Part shown: one piece after another, positions 46,535-58,100 of the stretch
Numbering within the stretch: position 1 is the stretch's first letter
How the letters are laid out: the number at the start of each line of letters is the position of its first letter
Assembly (NCBI RefSeq): GCF_902150065.1
Contig: NC_043986.1
Coordinates: 15,338,890 to 15,402,889, forward strand
Direction of reading: 5' to 3'
DNA from: Myripristis murdjan
Taxonomy: Eukaryota > Chordata > Actinopteri > Holocentriformes > Holocentridae
Length of the DNA: 64,000 nt
Notes under the pieces: generated by a model
The model's database searches: none
Told to the model about the DNA's origin: nothing
Seen by the model: only the letters and a program-made list of their open reading frames with translations
Translations under genes and position numbers: made by a program

Positions 46535-48910
46535 CCTCTCTCTCTCTCTCTGTATGTGTGTGTGTGTTAATAGCCTGCTGTTTTGCTCTGTTTTAGCTCA
46601 AGTGTCCGGATGGCCTCAAAGAAGTTTGAATCCAGCACAGTAAGACAATAATTTACATTCACCCAATAATATATGAAGTGGTTATTTTCTGTTTTTGTGA
46701 CTTGAGGTTTATCCCCTGAATCTGACCCCTAGCAGTGTTCTTATTTTTACTGATTACTGATATATATATATAAAAAACAGTTGATTTTCCTAATGGATAG
46801 CAGTGTATACATCATTCAAAGTATTCTTGAATGAAAGTGCATAAAAGTCGATGTAAATCCAATCCAATAATTGGGTGAAAAGACTACATTTTTTCGAATT
46901 GCATCCTCATTTTTTTACCTGTTGTATTGGAATATCATTGAAAGTACACTGGAGCTATACTGCCTGGTGTCTGATTATGTGTAGATGTTGTACAGTCTCT
47001 GATGTTAATTCTGTCCTTGTTGGGATCAGGACCAAAATCAAGATGAAGACAAAAAATCTCCTTTCCAGAGGAGGTGAGTTTATATATGCATCTTATTTGT
47101 GTATTTATTTATTTTTTCAAACAGTTTTCAAAAAGTGAAAACTGAGTATAGTAGCTTTTTCATCAATATGTATGTGGGCAGGTGTGCAGTGAGTCTGTAT
47201 TTTCTGTTTTGCCCAGCTCCAAGCAGAGGCTGTCATCCAGGGCCATCCAGGAGAAAATGGAGAGACTCGCCCAGGCTGCACAGGTCAGTGCACAAAACAT
47301 AAGAAACATGTAGCATAGCGTGCCAGCATAAAAAACAAAACAAAACAAAAAAAACAAAAAAACAATGGGACTGCAACAGTAATAACATATCACATAATAC
47401 AGAAGTATATTATTATTCTACATCAGTGGCTGAGTGATGGTATAAGTCTACATTAGATTAGATTCAATTCTTTTTGATAACTACAAGTTTTACAAATTTT
47501 GAGATCGATGCATCAAAAACTAGACAGCAACTAGACAGCAATAGTGGATTATTAGATAATAATTACAGAATATATTACAAAATAAAAACAGTGTAAAAAC
47601 ATAGTGGGCAAAGTGCATCATCAGTCTGCAAAAAATATATAGTGTTTAAATTTAAAGTGCCTCTTACAGTTATTGTTATTGGTCAAAATATGAACTACAG
47701 TAAAAATATAAAACATTCAAGTAGACATTAGTCTGATGGCAGATCAAGAACATTTTGTTCATGTTGCTGACGTCAAATGGGTGAATTTTCAAACAAATTT
47801 TTTTTTTTAAGAGTGCAAACTCATTGACCTCTCCTTGTTTTTGCCATCATTCTTTGCTTCCCCTCCGCCACCTGTATGTGTGTAGAAGTCAGAGGTGGTG
47901 CGATCTCCAGACGTGACCCACAGGGCCTTGTTCCTGCTGGACGAGGTGTCCAGGAAGAGAGGTCTGTTTGAGAAGGAGCAGCCGCCACCGAGCTCCACCA
48001 GTCCTGGAGTCTCCAGACAGGTAGTCCAAACTTTAATGCGCCAGCTCTCATGCTATAGCTCCGACTCATTTATAATCATGTAAGGACTATAACTATCTTA
48101 CACACTACACCTCTTTATTTGTAGTGTTTCTCTCCATCCATGCTGTTTCACATCTCTGCTGTTATCAGGAATTTCGGAGCTTCACATCTGGAATGTCAGA
48201 CCGCATCAACCGCTGGCTCAATAAGACTAATCCAGCTGCTTCTTCCCACATTCCCACGGTCAGTTGGCTTACTACCCACACTATTTGCACGATTACAGCT
48301 ATATTTTGAGGATACTAATTTATATAAAACAGATACAGTCTGTGTGATAAGAAGTTGAGCTGTAAGTGTACATGGAAGCTAGGTGGCAGCAGTGCTCTTT
48401 AAGCCTCTTTATCTCTAAACGCTCTCACTTGTGTGCGCATTGTGGGGAGGTATTAAATTGGCTTCTGACTGTAGATCTCTTTTTGATTAGTTAAGCATGT
48501 GTGTATAACACGATCAAGTGGATATATGTAATTATTCTTAGGGATACAGTGCTGGATAAAACCTTTCTCATTTACTCAGTCACCTCAGATTATCCACTGT
48601 GTTGTTTGTAAAATGAAGTTTGCCTCTTTCAAGCAACTATGATTTGTTATTAACAAAATTCATAAGCAACAGAACTGTAGGGCCTCTTTAATTTCTCTTA
48701 TCTGAATTGAAAGAAGCTTCTTTGTTTGGTTACTAGTGGTTGGTGTGGTTACTATACGATTTGCTTTCAGATAGAAGTGTTTGTGATAATGTCTGCAATA
48801 TGTGTTGGTAGGACGTGAGACATGTGGACATCACCAGCAAGAGGAGCCTCTTTGAGAGCAGAGGGGAGGCTGATGTCTCAAAAGGCAGCTCTGGCAAAAC
48901 CTACAAGTGA
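41096..48910 (+). CDS. lad1: Ladinin-1
   Basis: Ladinin-1 is an anchoring-filament/basement-membrane-linked protein of epithelia, also reported to associate with actin and keratin. Coding exons: 41096-41133, 42074-42274, 42850-43123, 44424-44497, 45082-45253, 45974-46072, 46423-46466, 46597-46639, 47030-47073, 47217-47283, 47886-48020, 48169-48258, 48812-48910, giving 459 aa (human 517). The N-terminus MSISRKNWSALSSLARQWTM and the following DEEEVEREKRRR and SSTTDD match ladinin closely. The SSRTVSFRM motif and the C-terminal RGLFEKE and SDRINRWLNKT blocks also match human. The mammalian middle of SEK repeats is shortened and replaced by a serine/proline-rich stretch. The intron after 43123 uses a GC donor (CAG/GCAAGA). 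Exons 7-8 and 9-10 look like a tandem duplication. The protein is mostly disordered and charged. It lies between tnni1 and tnnt2 as in mammals. Confidence 0.92.
42467..42805 (+). other. Unexplained open stretch in lad1 intron 2
   Basis: An acceptor-like CCCATAG precedes 42467, and one frame stays open for 113 codons to 42805. The C-terminal part (YAKHEMLSKNSTAEYLEQ, then KKETEREKLWRILLKKFDQL) is charged and helix-like. A donor-like GACAG/GTCCTT lies at 42757. The frame is not the one lad1 needs: in the lad1 phase a stop comes near 42711. It may be a retained or poison exon, a fossil of another sequence, or chance. Confidence 0.25.
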
Positions 48911-49146
48911 AGTACCTGCCACTATAATGACCAGTAGGTAAGAATGCAGCATTTTACACACATAAAATATTGTATAACTTGTAAAACACAAGTGAATCCT
49001 TTGCTTTGGTCATTTCACAAAGAATAAATATTAACACATAAATGAATTAGATCTGAGTTCACAAGAAACTTTGGTGGTTTTTCTGTTGAATAGTGCCAAC
49101 AATGACTAGAATCAATACAATTAACCTTCACCTTCTTTATCTATAG

Positions 49147-49743
49147 GATTTTGACCAGAAGATGGAAAACGATGAAAAGGAACTGGAGGATGATGGATGC
49201 CACGACTGATTGTTTCTTCAAGCTTTTTATGTTTTCTTTTTCACTGCCAACGTGCGCAAGAGGACGCGTGAAACAGATAGATGAGAGTACTGAGAAAAGG
49301 GGAGGGGATGTGTAGCTTTGGAAGACTGAATAAGAGGCTGTCGCTTTTAAAGTTTGGCTGTTTAATGTCATACACTTTTGTTTGCATCTTTACGTATTGG
49401 CATGCCATATACCATCAGTGGAAAGAGGATGGGAAGATATGAAAACACTGTTTAATGTGAGGGGACGAGAGAAAAAAAGAGTAGATGTGAACAGAAGGGA
49501 AAAAAAGTGTGAGAAGCAGTGACATGTTGTTCGCCTTAACTTCATGTGATTTTTCAAGCACTTTAAACAGGTGAAGGTCTTATGTCTACTAATACCTATT
49601 CTTATTGAATTGCATCACTGGGAATTCTGGGACTGTAATTGTATGAATAAGATTTTTGCTGTCGTCGTTTTGTCCGCCAAAAAATTATTTCTACTTGTTC
49701 TGTCTGTCCATGTGGGCAAGATGCTGCCTGTCTAGGGAATAAA
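49147..49743 (+). other. lad1: lad1 3' UTR exon and poly-A signal
   Basis: After the stop, a donor (CCAGTAG/GTAAGA, exon end 48937) and an acceptor (TCTATAG, end 49146) define a 3' UTR intron. AATAAA is at 49738-49743. Confidence 0.55.
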
Positions 49744-50079
49744 ATGTTTTATAACTAGAAATGCACATCACAAATGGATTTTATTGCTCACTTAACTGCA
49801 TACTGATTTCGTCTTGCTCTCACACACACAACAAAGAAGCAAGCCCCAGTGTGGAATCCATCTATACTTTCTAAAAACAGTTTACTGACAGGAGGGGGGT
49901 TGCAGATATGACTTGTGTCGGGTGCCTGTGTTTTGTCAGTGGCAGTGTGCCACACAAGGGTGACTGGATGGGGGAGAATGTGTGTGTGTGTGCCTGTGCT
50001 TGTGTGTATGTGCATGAATCAGTGTGTGTTAATCTGCGTCTTGTAGATTAACTGTGACCCACAGTCGTGTCCACAGTAG

Positions 50080-50136
50080 CCTTTTTTGGGAATGGTGATA
50101 AGAGGGAGTACGTGCTATCTAAAAGGTTATTAATAA
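50080..50136 (+). promoter_or_regulatory. CArG-GATA-MEF2 motif cluster before tnnt2
   Basis: Within 57 bp lie CCTTTTTTGG (50080-50089, exact CC(A/T)6GG), GATAAG (50097-50102) and TTATTAATAA (50127-50136, exact YTAWWWWTAR). The cluster is about 220 bp upstream of the donor ending the inferred tnnt2 5' UTR exon. SRF, GATA4 and MEF2 jointly drive cardiac sarcomere genes, so this is a candidate heart promoter element. Binding is inferred. Confidence 0.5.
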
Positions 50137-50259
50137 CTCAAGAGGGGGTCCTGATCACTCTGCCCCTCTACTCTGTCCCGCTCCATCTGTCTGTCCCACT
50201 TCACACTGAGCCCCAGCATCACTCTTTGGTCACGTTCCTGGAGGTCCTCACTGCTCAGT

Positions 50260-50356
50260 AAAACTGCGGACATTTAGCTGCTGTGACTCTTCTGCTCTCC
50301 TGCACATTGAGCCTCTCCATCAGCTTCCTCTTGCTTTATTGCTCCATTTGCCTCAG
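50260..50356 (+). other. tnnt2: Probable tnnt2 5' UTR exon
   Basis: A donor (GCCTCAG/GTAAGT) ends the exon at 50356, and the exon carrying the ATG starts after the acceptor ATGTTCAG at 50538. The 5' end is not determined; 50260 is approximate. Confidence 0.5.
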
Positions 50357-50570
50357 GTAAGTTTAATATTATAGGTTCATCATATATGTACAAGAAAGGT
50401 ATGTAATGTAGCTAAGCACAGTACATAAACTTTATGTACTTTATGTCATACAAAGTGAAATAATGTCAGGACGAAGAGGAAAGACATTTCTTTAGGGCTT
50501 TATGAAGCTCCATGAACTGAGTCTTTATTAATGTTCAGGTTTGTTGCTGAACAACTGAACACACGCCTCA

Positions 50571-51650
50571 ATGTCAGACACCGAGGACGTGGTGGAGGAG
50601 TATGAGGAGTAAGTTGAAGCAAGTTTTCCATTTTCATGTACCTTGTCAGTCTAATTTTTCAGTTGTTTCTGCTCTTTATGCTTAAATCTTCCAAACCTCA
50701 GCTTGTGTCCTCTTGTGACCTCCGTTGTACTGAAAGATCAGAGTGTATTTCTGTTTTGGATAACAATAGTGATGCATGTACATGTCTCTTGTTCACAGGG
50801 AGGTGGAAGGTAAGAAGTCTCATCATTACTCACCGTAGATGTTATCCAGTGTTTTGACTGATGCTATTGTGTTGAGACAGGTGCTTTCTATGCTATGAGT
50901 CATCCAATGACCGTAATGAAGTTTCCCTGAGCCACACACTGCAACTGCTTTAAAATGGACATACAGAAAAACTTTCTTTGCTTTGTCTCAATTGATACCG
51001 AATTGTCGTCTGTATTTTCTGGTGTAAATAGAAACCATAACCATGAATGATGAAGTTTGGTGTATTCTAAAATCACGGTACACTAGCATAGTGTGTGAAT
51101 ATTAACCTACGCTGCATGAACTGAATATGAAACACTTTTCACTCTTGTGTCCATTGGAGGAAAAAGTCACCAACTGTTCTATAAAAGTAACAATATCAAG
51201 ATGATAAAAACACTCTATTAAAAGTACAAGTTTGCATTCACAATACTACTTCAGTAAAAAATTTTAGCAGTAAAGTGTATTTACTTCCTTACAGTAACTA
51301 GTAACTACTAGTGACTACAATTAGAAGCTGCAGCACATAGTGGTAGTAAATAAAACTAGTAACTAATTAACTGATACCCTGAGCCTTCAGGTAAATGTAC
51401 AGTAGAAAGTATAATATTTCTATAATATGTTTTCTCAGATGTAGTGCAGTTAATGAATAAAATCTGAAATAGAAATACTCATGTAAAATGCCAGTGACTC
51501 AAAACTGTGCAGAGCTTCAGTGCATGAGTAAATGTCTAAAATACTTCACTTAAACATAGTTCACTTAAATATCACTTACATATATACTGTTCCACATCAG
51601 TCTTCTACTGTTTAATAGTTGCTTTGCCATTTTGTTAGCACAGAGATACA

Positions 51651-51685
<35 letters not shown>

Positions 51686-52201
51686 CATGCAATCTGTGTT
51701 GTGTTGGGGGTGTATATCTTTTTCATCCCCTTTTTCTCAATACTAGTAGTACTAATAGTCTATTACTATAGTAGTCATAGCAGTGGTAGCACTACAGATA
51801 TCACATATATGAATGATAGAAATTCTAAAACACAGAATAAGGAAAAATAATAAACTTTTAGCTGTGTTTGTAATTGCCTGCAGTATGTATTTCCTAGATT
51901 TTTTTTTTTTTTTTTTTTTGTCAATGTTTTACATTAATTCTCTGTCTGTTTCCCTGTCTGCATCATTCAGAAGAAGAGGCTGCTGAAGGTATGGAGCTGT
52001 ATCTATCTATCTACTGTGAGCTTTGCTGTACAACTCTAGCACTGACATTTTTTGCAATGCATTTTTCAAATGCAGTTTAACAGAACAGCAAATCGAGTGG
52101 TCAAGGTACTTCTGGTTGAAAATGAATCAATCTCTCTGAAGAATTGACTTCAGTATCTTTCAGGATTGATTACATTTGAATCACTTATGCTTGATCTCAT
52201 G

Positions 52202-52262
<61 letters not shown>

Positions 52263-55109
52263 TTTCTTATCACTGGGTGTCTGGCCGCTGCCATGCTCGC
52301 TGGGTGGCTGTACTAATCACACCTGTGCTTTGCTCAGCAGGGGAGCAGGGGGTAGAGGAGGAGGTGGAGGAGCAGGAGGAGGAGGTGGAGGAGGAGGAGG
52401 CAGAGGAAGGTATTGCTTTGAGCTGAAAGCATTTTTTTTTTTTTTTTTAATCAATCCACAGACAGCAAATGAGAGGCTGCTTTTGTGGGCATTGTAGCAC
52501 TATTAGATAATGCACATTTCAGTGTGAAGGCTCAAACATTCTGAACATTGTCTGAGAAAACAAAGCCGGCCTCTTCTCTGCATGGATGAAATGAAGAAAG
52601 AATTGAGCAATGGAGGAATTTCAGCTGATAAGATCACATATCAGGGACACTCCGGCTCTGGGATGAAGTTAATGTTCACAAAAAGCGATTGGACTGCCTG
52701 CGAACAAGGAAGTGACATGTTTTATTTCGATTTTACAGACCCCATGAAAGGCATCTAATTTGCTTGATTTTTATGGATTTCCTATTATATGACATGATAT
52801 GGAACATATCACCATACCATTTCATATTATTAGCCACATGGGACACAATATGGGAAGTGATCATTTGATTTTTTTTTTTATTTACGCCTAAGGTACAGCC
52901 TAAGGTCACCATTTAAGATGTAGTGTTTTCCAGGAAGTCAAAGTAATTGGCGTTCATTTCATGCAGGCTTTAAATGCATCAGTATCATCATGGAGATCGC
53001 CACATCCACAGTTTTACACCGACACACTTAAACTGGTTAGAGATGGTTACGTTTAGCCGTGGGTTTGCTCGGGTTAAGGTTAGGAGAAGGACCGGCGTTT
53101 TGCTTTAAACCATTTGGCTTCTTCAGGGCCATTTTCAGCTCTGTCTAAAACCGTGGTGGTTCTCTGTGCCTGCAGGTCCGTGTCTCAAATGTCTAGCCCA
53201 CTGTTTGTCTTGGAAGAACGAGTGTTGAGTGAATATAATACCACGACTCCTCCCTGGCAACACACACACACACACACACATGGACAGGCTTAATATCACT
53301 CCTTGTCACAAACACTTGAGCACTCTCTGGTACAAATGCCAGAGGTGGGTAGCTCATTGTGAGTGGAGCTTTCTGTTATCTCTTAGTATAGCGAAGGTTA
53401 TTTGTGGTGTAATGAACAGACACTTATCTGTCCTATCCTGGAACACTGTGTCAAAGAGGAATGTGTTGATTTATTTCACTTCTACCCCTGCGGAAACACA
53501 CCTCAAAATGTGCAAACGAGCTCCGGAAACAGCGGCGAAGGGAAGACAAAACATTGTGAGCATATGTCGGACGTTTTCCAATATTCTCTTACATGCGTCA
53601 TTCCTTTCACTGCTGAGACATGAGACATGCGGGGTCACTGATTAGGGAACAAGGAAATGAGCTACCAATTCACACACCGTCACTATCGCAAGCTCACAGA
53701 GATGTGCGAGTGTTTATTGTGCACTTCCTTTTCTCCCCAGAGGCCCCGCAGGAGGAGGGCGAGCCTGCCGCCGAGCAGGAAGCAGAGGAAGACGCCCATG
53801 AAGAGCAAGGTGATGGGTCGATAAGAGTGAAAACACCACACGGGCCCAGACGCTCTTGCCTGCAGACACCAGAGCAGTGATAGGCAGAGTAATTTATACA
53901 TCAGTGTCAGAGGCAAACAGGCAGATTATCTTCTTCACTTTGGCATGTGACAGTTTGCAGTTAAGACCAACCCATTTTCTCTCTCTCTCTCTCTCATTCG
54001 GTTGCTCTCTCGCTCTCAGTCTGACTCATTGCAAACACAACCATTGGGAGAGAGTGATCCTCTGCTTTCCCTTCACTCCCAACCCTAAGGCCATTAGTCA
54101 GAGCTCGGTATCTGCTATTACAATGAATCAATACCGTCTGCTGGTCTGGGTGATTCTATATAACTGATTTTAAATTGGGAGGAACAAAAGTCAGATTCAG
54201 TCTAATCTTTCCCAGCATCACGGTGCACACACCCTGCGACACGCCCGTATTAGGCGATGCACCACAATCTTGGTGTGCAACCAGCGTTTAGATTTTGCAA
54301 ATTGGACAGCAAGTGCAAAATTTCTCCACACAGCTCAGCTTTATAGAAGGGTAGGTCTTGAGAAAAAGCAGACAAACTTGATTTTTTCAGTCTTGCATCA
54401 ATCCATTTTCATTTTTTTTAAACGTCTAGTTGAGTGTCACTCAGAAGTCAGAGATGCCATACCTTCTTTAGTGAGAGAGCGCTTATTAACAGGGGCCTCA
54501 TGTCTCCTTAGTGCTATTTATGACGTGTGACGCAAAAATTTTCATTTCTGTACATGTTCAAACACACACACACACACACACACAATACTTTCACAGAGCT
54601 CTTTTTTTAGTCTTTCTCTTTTTGTGTACTCTGATACATCATTTTAACTGTCTCAGCTCCTATTTATTGTCCTCTTTTTTGCACTTATGCAACACACACA
54701 CACACACCCACACACTCCTTAAGCTCTTTATTTTGGTTTCAGATGGAGAGGGGGGAATGGAGGAAGGAGGAGGTAATAACATCTATCTATGAACACATCA
54801 AAAAGAAAGGACAGCACAGTTTGTTTGGCTTGGATGTTCTCACCCTGACCTGAATCACTCTGGCAAATGATTTGTGCATTTGTGAAATGTTTTGGCGTGG
54901 TGTGAGTATGTTTTTGTGTGTGTACCCTCTGGGATCTCCAAACTGTAACCTTAAACCACTTGAGGTGGTGATAATATTCTCACCTTGATGGCAGTGCTCT
55001 GTGTGTGTGACAACCTGAAATGTTCGGATCATATTTCCCCATTTTTCGGTCTATATTTTCTTTCTTAACAGAAGAAGAGGCCACACCTAAATTCAAGTGA
55101 GTTCACCAA

Positions 55110-55164
<55 letters not shown>

Positions 55165-58100
55165 GTAAAGACTGTTGCTGACTAAGTGAGTTAGCCAGCG
55201 GTGAGAACTATGCAGACTCAGTCAGCAAATTTTGTGCTTATTCTACATTTTTTCTTCGGCTGAGTCTAAATAACCCTCACCTCAATGCAAATTTACAAAA
55301 TGCACCTTTAATTTTAATGAGCCACAAGATTAACCCAAAGCACAACTCTTTAGTAAACCGTTGCTGGTGCTGAGTAAAACCAGTTTGTGAGAAAAGTGAA
55401 AGTGAACCAAAACGTCTGTACTGTAATGTATTTTTTTATATACAAAAATACTCACACAAATACATTTTGTTTGACATGTTGGTCAACATACTGTGTAGAT
55501 TTCGTCATGTCTTGGTATCCAAAGAGACATATACTACTCACAAAAGGTTAGGGATATTTGGCTTTTGGGTGAAATTTATGGAAAATATAAAATGTTCACA
55601 CTACAGTGATAATATATCATGAAAGTAGGGCATTTAAGTAGAAGCATACACTGGTGATTTCCTCATCTCAAACAATTTCTTGAAACAAAAGCCAACAACA
55701 GTGGTGGATATACCACAGCAAAAAATGTCAGTGTCAATAACTTGTCATGTGCCCTTGAGCATCAATTACAGCTGGACAACAACGTCTCATGCTGTTCACA
55801 AGTCGAGTTATTGTCTGCTGAGGCATGGCATCCCACTCTTCTTGAAGGGCGGCCCTCAGGACGTTGAGGTTATGGGGTACAGAGCTCCGAGCCTCTACAC
55901 GGCGACTCAGCTGATCCCATAGGTTTTCTATGGGATTCAGGTCTGAGAAAGTGCAGGCCACTCCATTTGAGGTACCCCAGTCTCCAGCAGCCGTTCCCTA
56001 CTGATGCGACCTCGATGAGCAGGAGCATCAAACACCTGATGTGAATTTTGCTGTTAAGCTCCTTGTTAGAGAACAGCAACTTGTGCAAAAAGTACTGAAA
56101 CATTGAACAGTTGGACATGTGCATTCAAAAGTTTACAGAAGGTCACATTAAGTTCACCTGTAAAGGTCATAATGCATTTTAGGTTCATCCTGAAATTTCA
56201 CCCGAAAGCCGAATATCCCTAACTTTTTGTGAGTAGTGTATGTTGTTTCTTTTTTTTTTTCTTCAACTCACAACTATGTTTGCTCACTCAGCCTCCTCCT
56301 CATTTTTTTATCCCCAGGCCTTTTATCATGCCCAACCTCATCCCACCTAAGATCCCAGATGGAGAGAAGGTGGATTTTGATGTGAGTGACAGAGTGTAAA
56401 TCAATGCAGTTGGACACTACTTTATGCACTACAGATGAAACTTCCTGTCACTGAGTGAAGTCCCGGCATGCATACAGTCCAAGAAGCGCTGACTCGTTGA
56501 ATCCTTGTTTCTGCAGGATATCCATCGTAAGAGGATGGAGAAGGACCTGACCGAGCTTCAGACTCTGATTGAGGCTCACTTTGAGAGCAGGAAGAAGGAG
56601 GAAGAGGAGCTCATCAGTCTGAAGGACAGGATTGTGAGTGGCCTACACAATGCCCGGTCTAAACATACTCATCCACAGGGGCGCCGCCAGGGATTTTGGG
56701 CCCCATGAGAAGACATACTGTGAAACTATCATTCCCATATTTGTGTTATTTCAGGCCTTTTGAGGGCGCCCTGCCCCATTGTGGCCCTGGGTAATCTGTC
56801 CCGCTTTTCCCCTCACTACGACGCCCCTGCTCATACATATGATGTGTGATGACCTGAGATTTTAGTTGTGTCTGTTAAGAGGTTAATTGAGGGATAATCC
56901 TTTATGCAGGAGAAGCGTCGGTCTGAGCGAGCGGAGCAGCACAGAATCCGCAGTGAAAGAGAGAAAGAGCGACAGAAGCGCCTGGAGGTACATTGTCAAA
57001 ACCCAGCTGCAGAATTGTGTTGAAGTTTATAGCTTGCTGGACAAACATGTGATCTCTCATTCTTTGCTAACCTCCTGCTTCCTCTCTGTCTCCTTCTTTC
57101 TAGGAGGAGAGGGCTCGCAAGGAGGAAGAGGAGGCCAAGAAGAGAGCAGAGGATGATGCCAAGAAGAAGAAAACCTTGACCAGCCTCCACTTTGGAGGCT
57201 ACATGCAGAAAGTGGTGAGCAGGGGAACAGTTTAAGCTCGTGGTGGTGTTAGAAGAGCGTTTAGGTGGTTAGTGCGAAGAATTTAGACCAGAGCCGTCCA
57301 ATATTCTGCTTTCTCTCCTTGTTCCTCTTGCAGACAGAGAAGAGGAGCGGTAAGAGGCAGACTGAGAGGGAGAAGAAGAAGAAGATTCTGAGTGAAAGAC
57401 GCAAATCTCTGGACATTGAGAACATGAACCAGGAGAGTCTCAAGTGGGTGGAGATACATTTTGGTTTTACTCCACAAAAGAGATCCAACATATTTGTCAG
57501 GGACTCAGTGGTGCATTTATGGGACATGTACAAAGATGATGAACATAATGCCTCAAGATAGTGACAAAAATAATAATACAATCCCATTTTCTGTGTCCGT
57601 GGCCCACAGGGCGAAAGCTAAGGAGCTGTGGGAATGGATGCACGAGCTGGAGGCAGAGAAGTTTGAATTGCAGTACCAGTTTGCCAGACAGAAATATGAG
57701 GTGGCTCTGTCACATTATACAGCACAAAGTACAAAGAAGTATGCTGTGGAATCAATGGGACTCAGTAGATTAACATTTGGATGCTTTCCGTTTTCCAGAT
57801 CAATGTGCTGAGAAACCGTGTGAGTGACCACCAGAAAACGTAAGAACACTTTCTCTGGATGTCATTTAACCCTGGAAACAGGAGTGAGCAAATATTAGAC
57901 TTGTGCTGAGGCGTTCGAGGAGCTGTGTGTTGATGGAGAGGGTGTGTGCATGTGTGTGTCAACGGTAAACAGACTGTGCACCTTTGACCAGTGTTTATAC
58001 CTTTGACCAGTTCCACACATGGACTACAGATCACACACTTCCATGCTACACACACACACACACGCACAACTCAAACACCTCTCTCCTTTTTTTGTGCACA

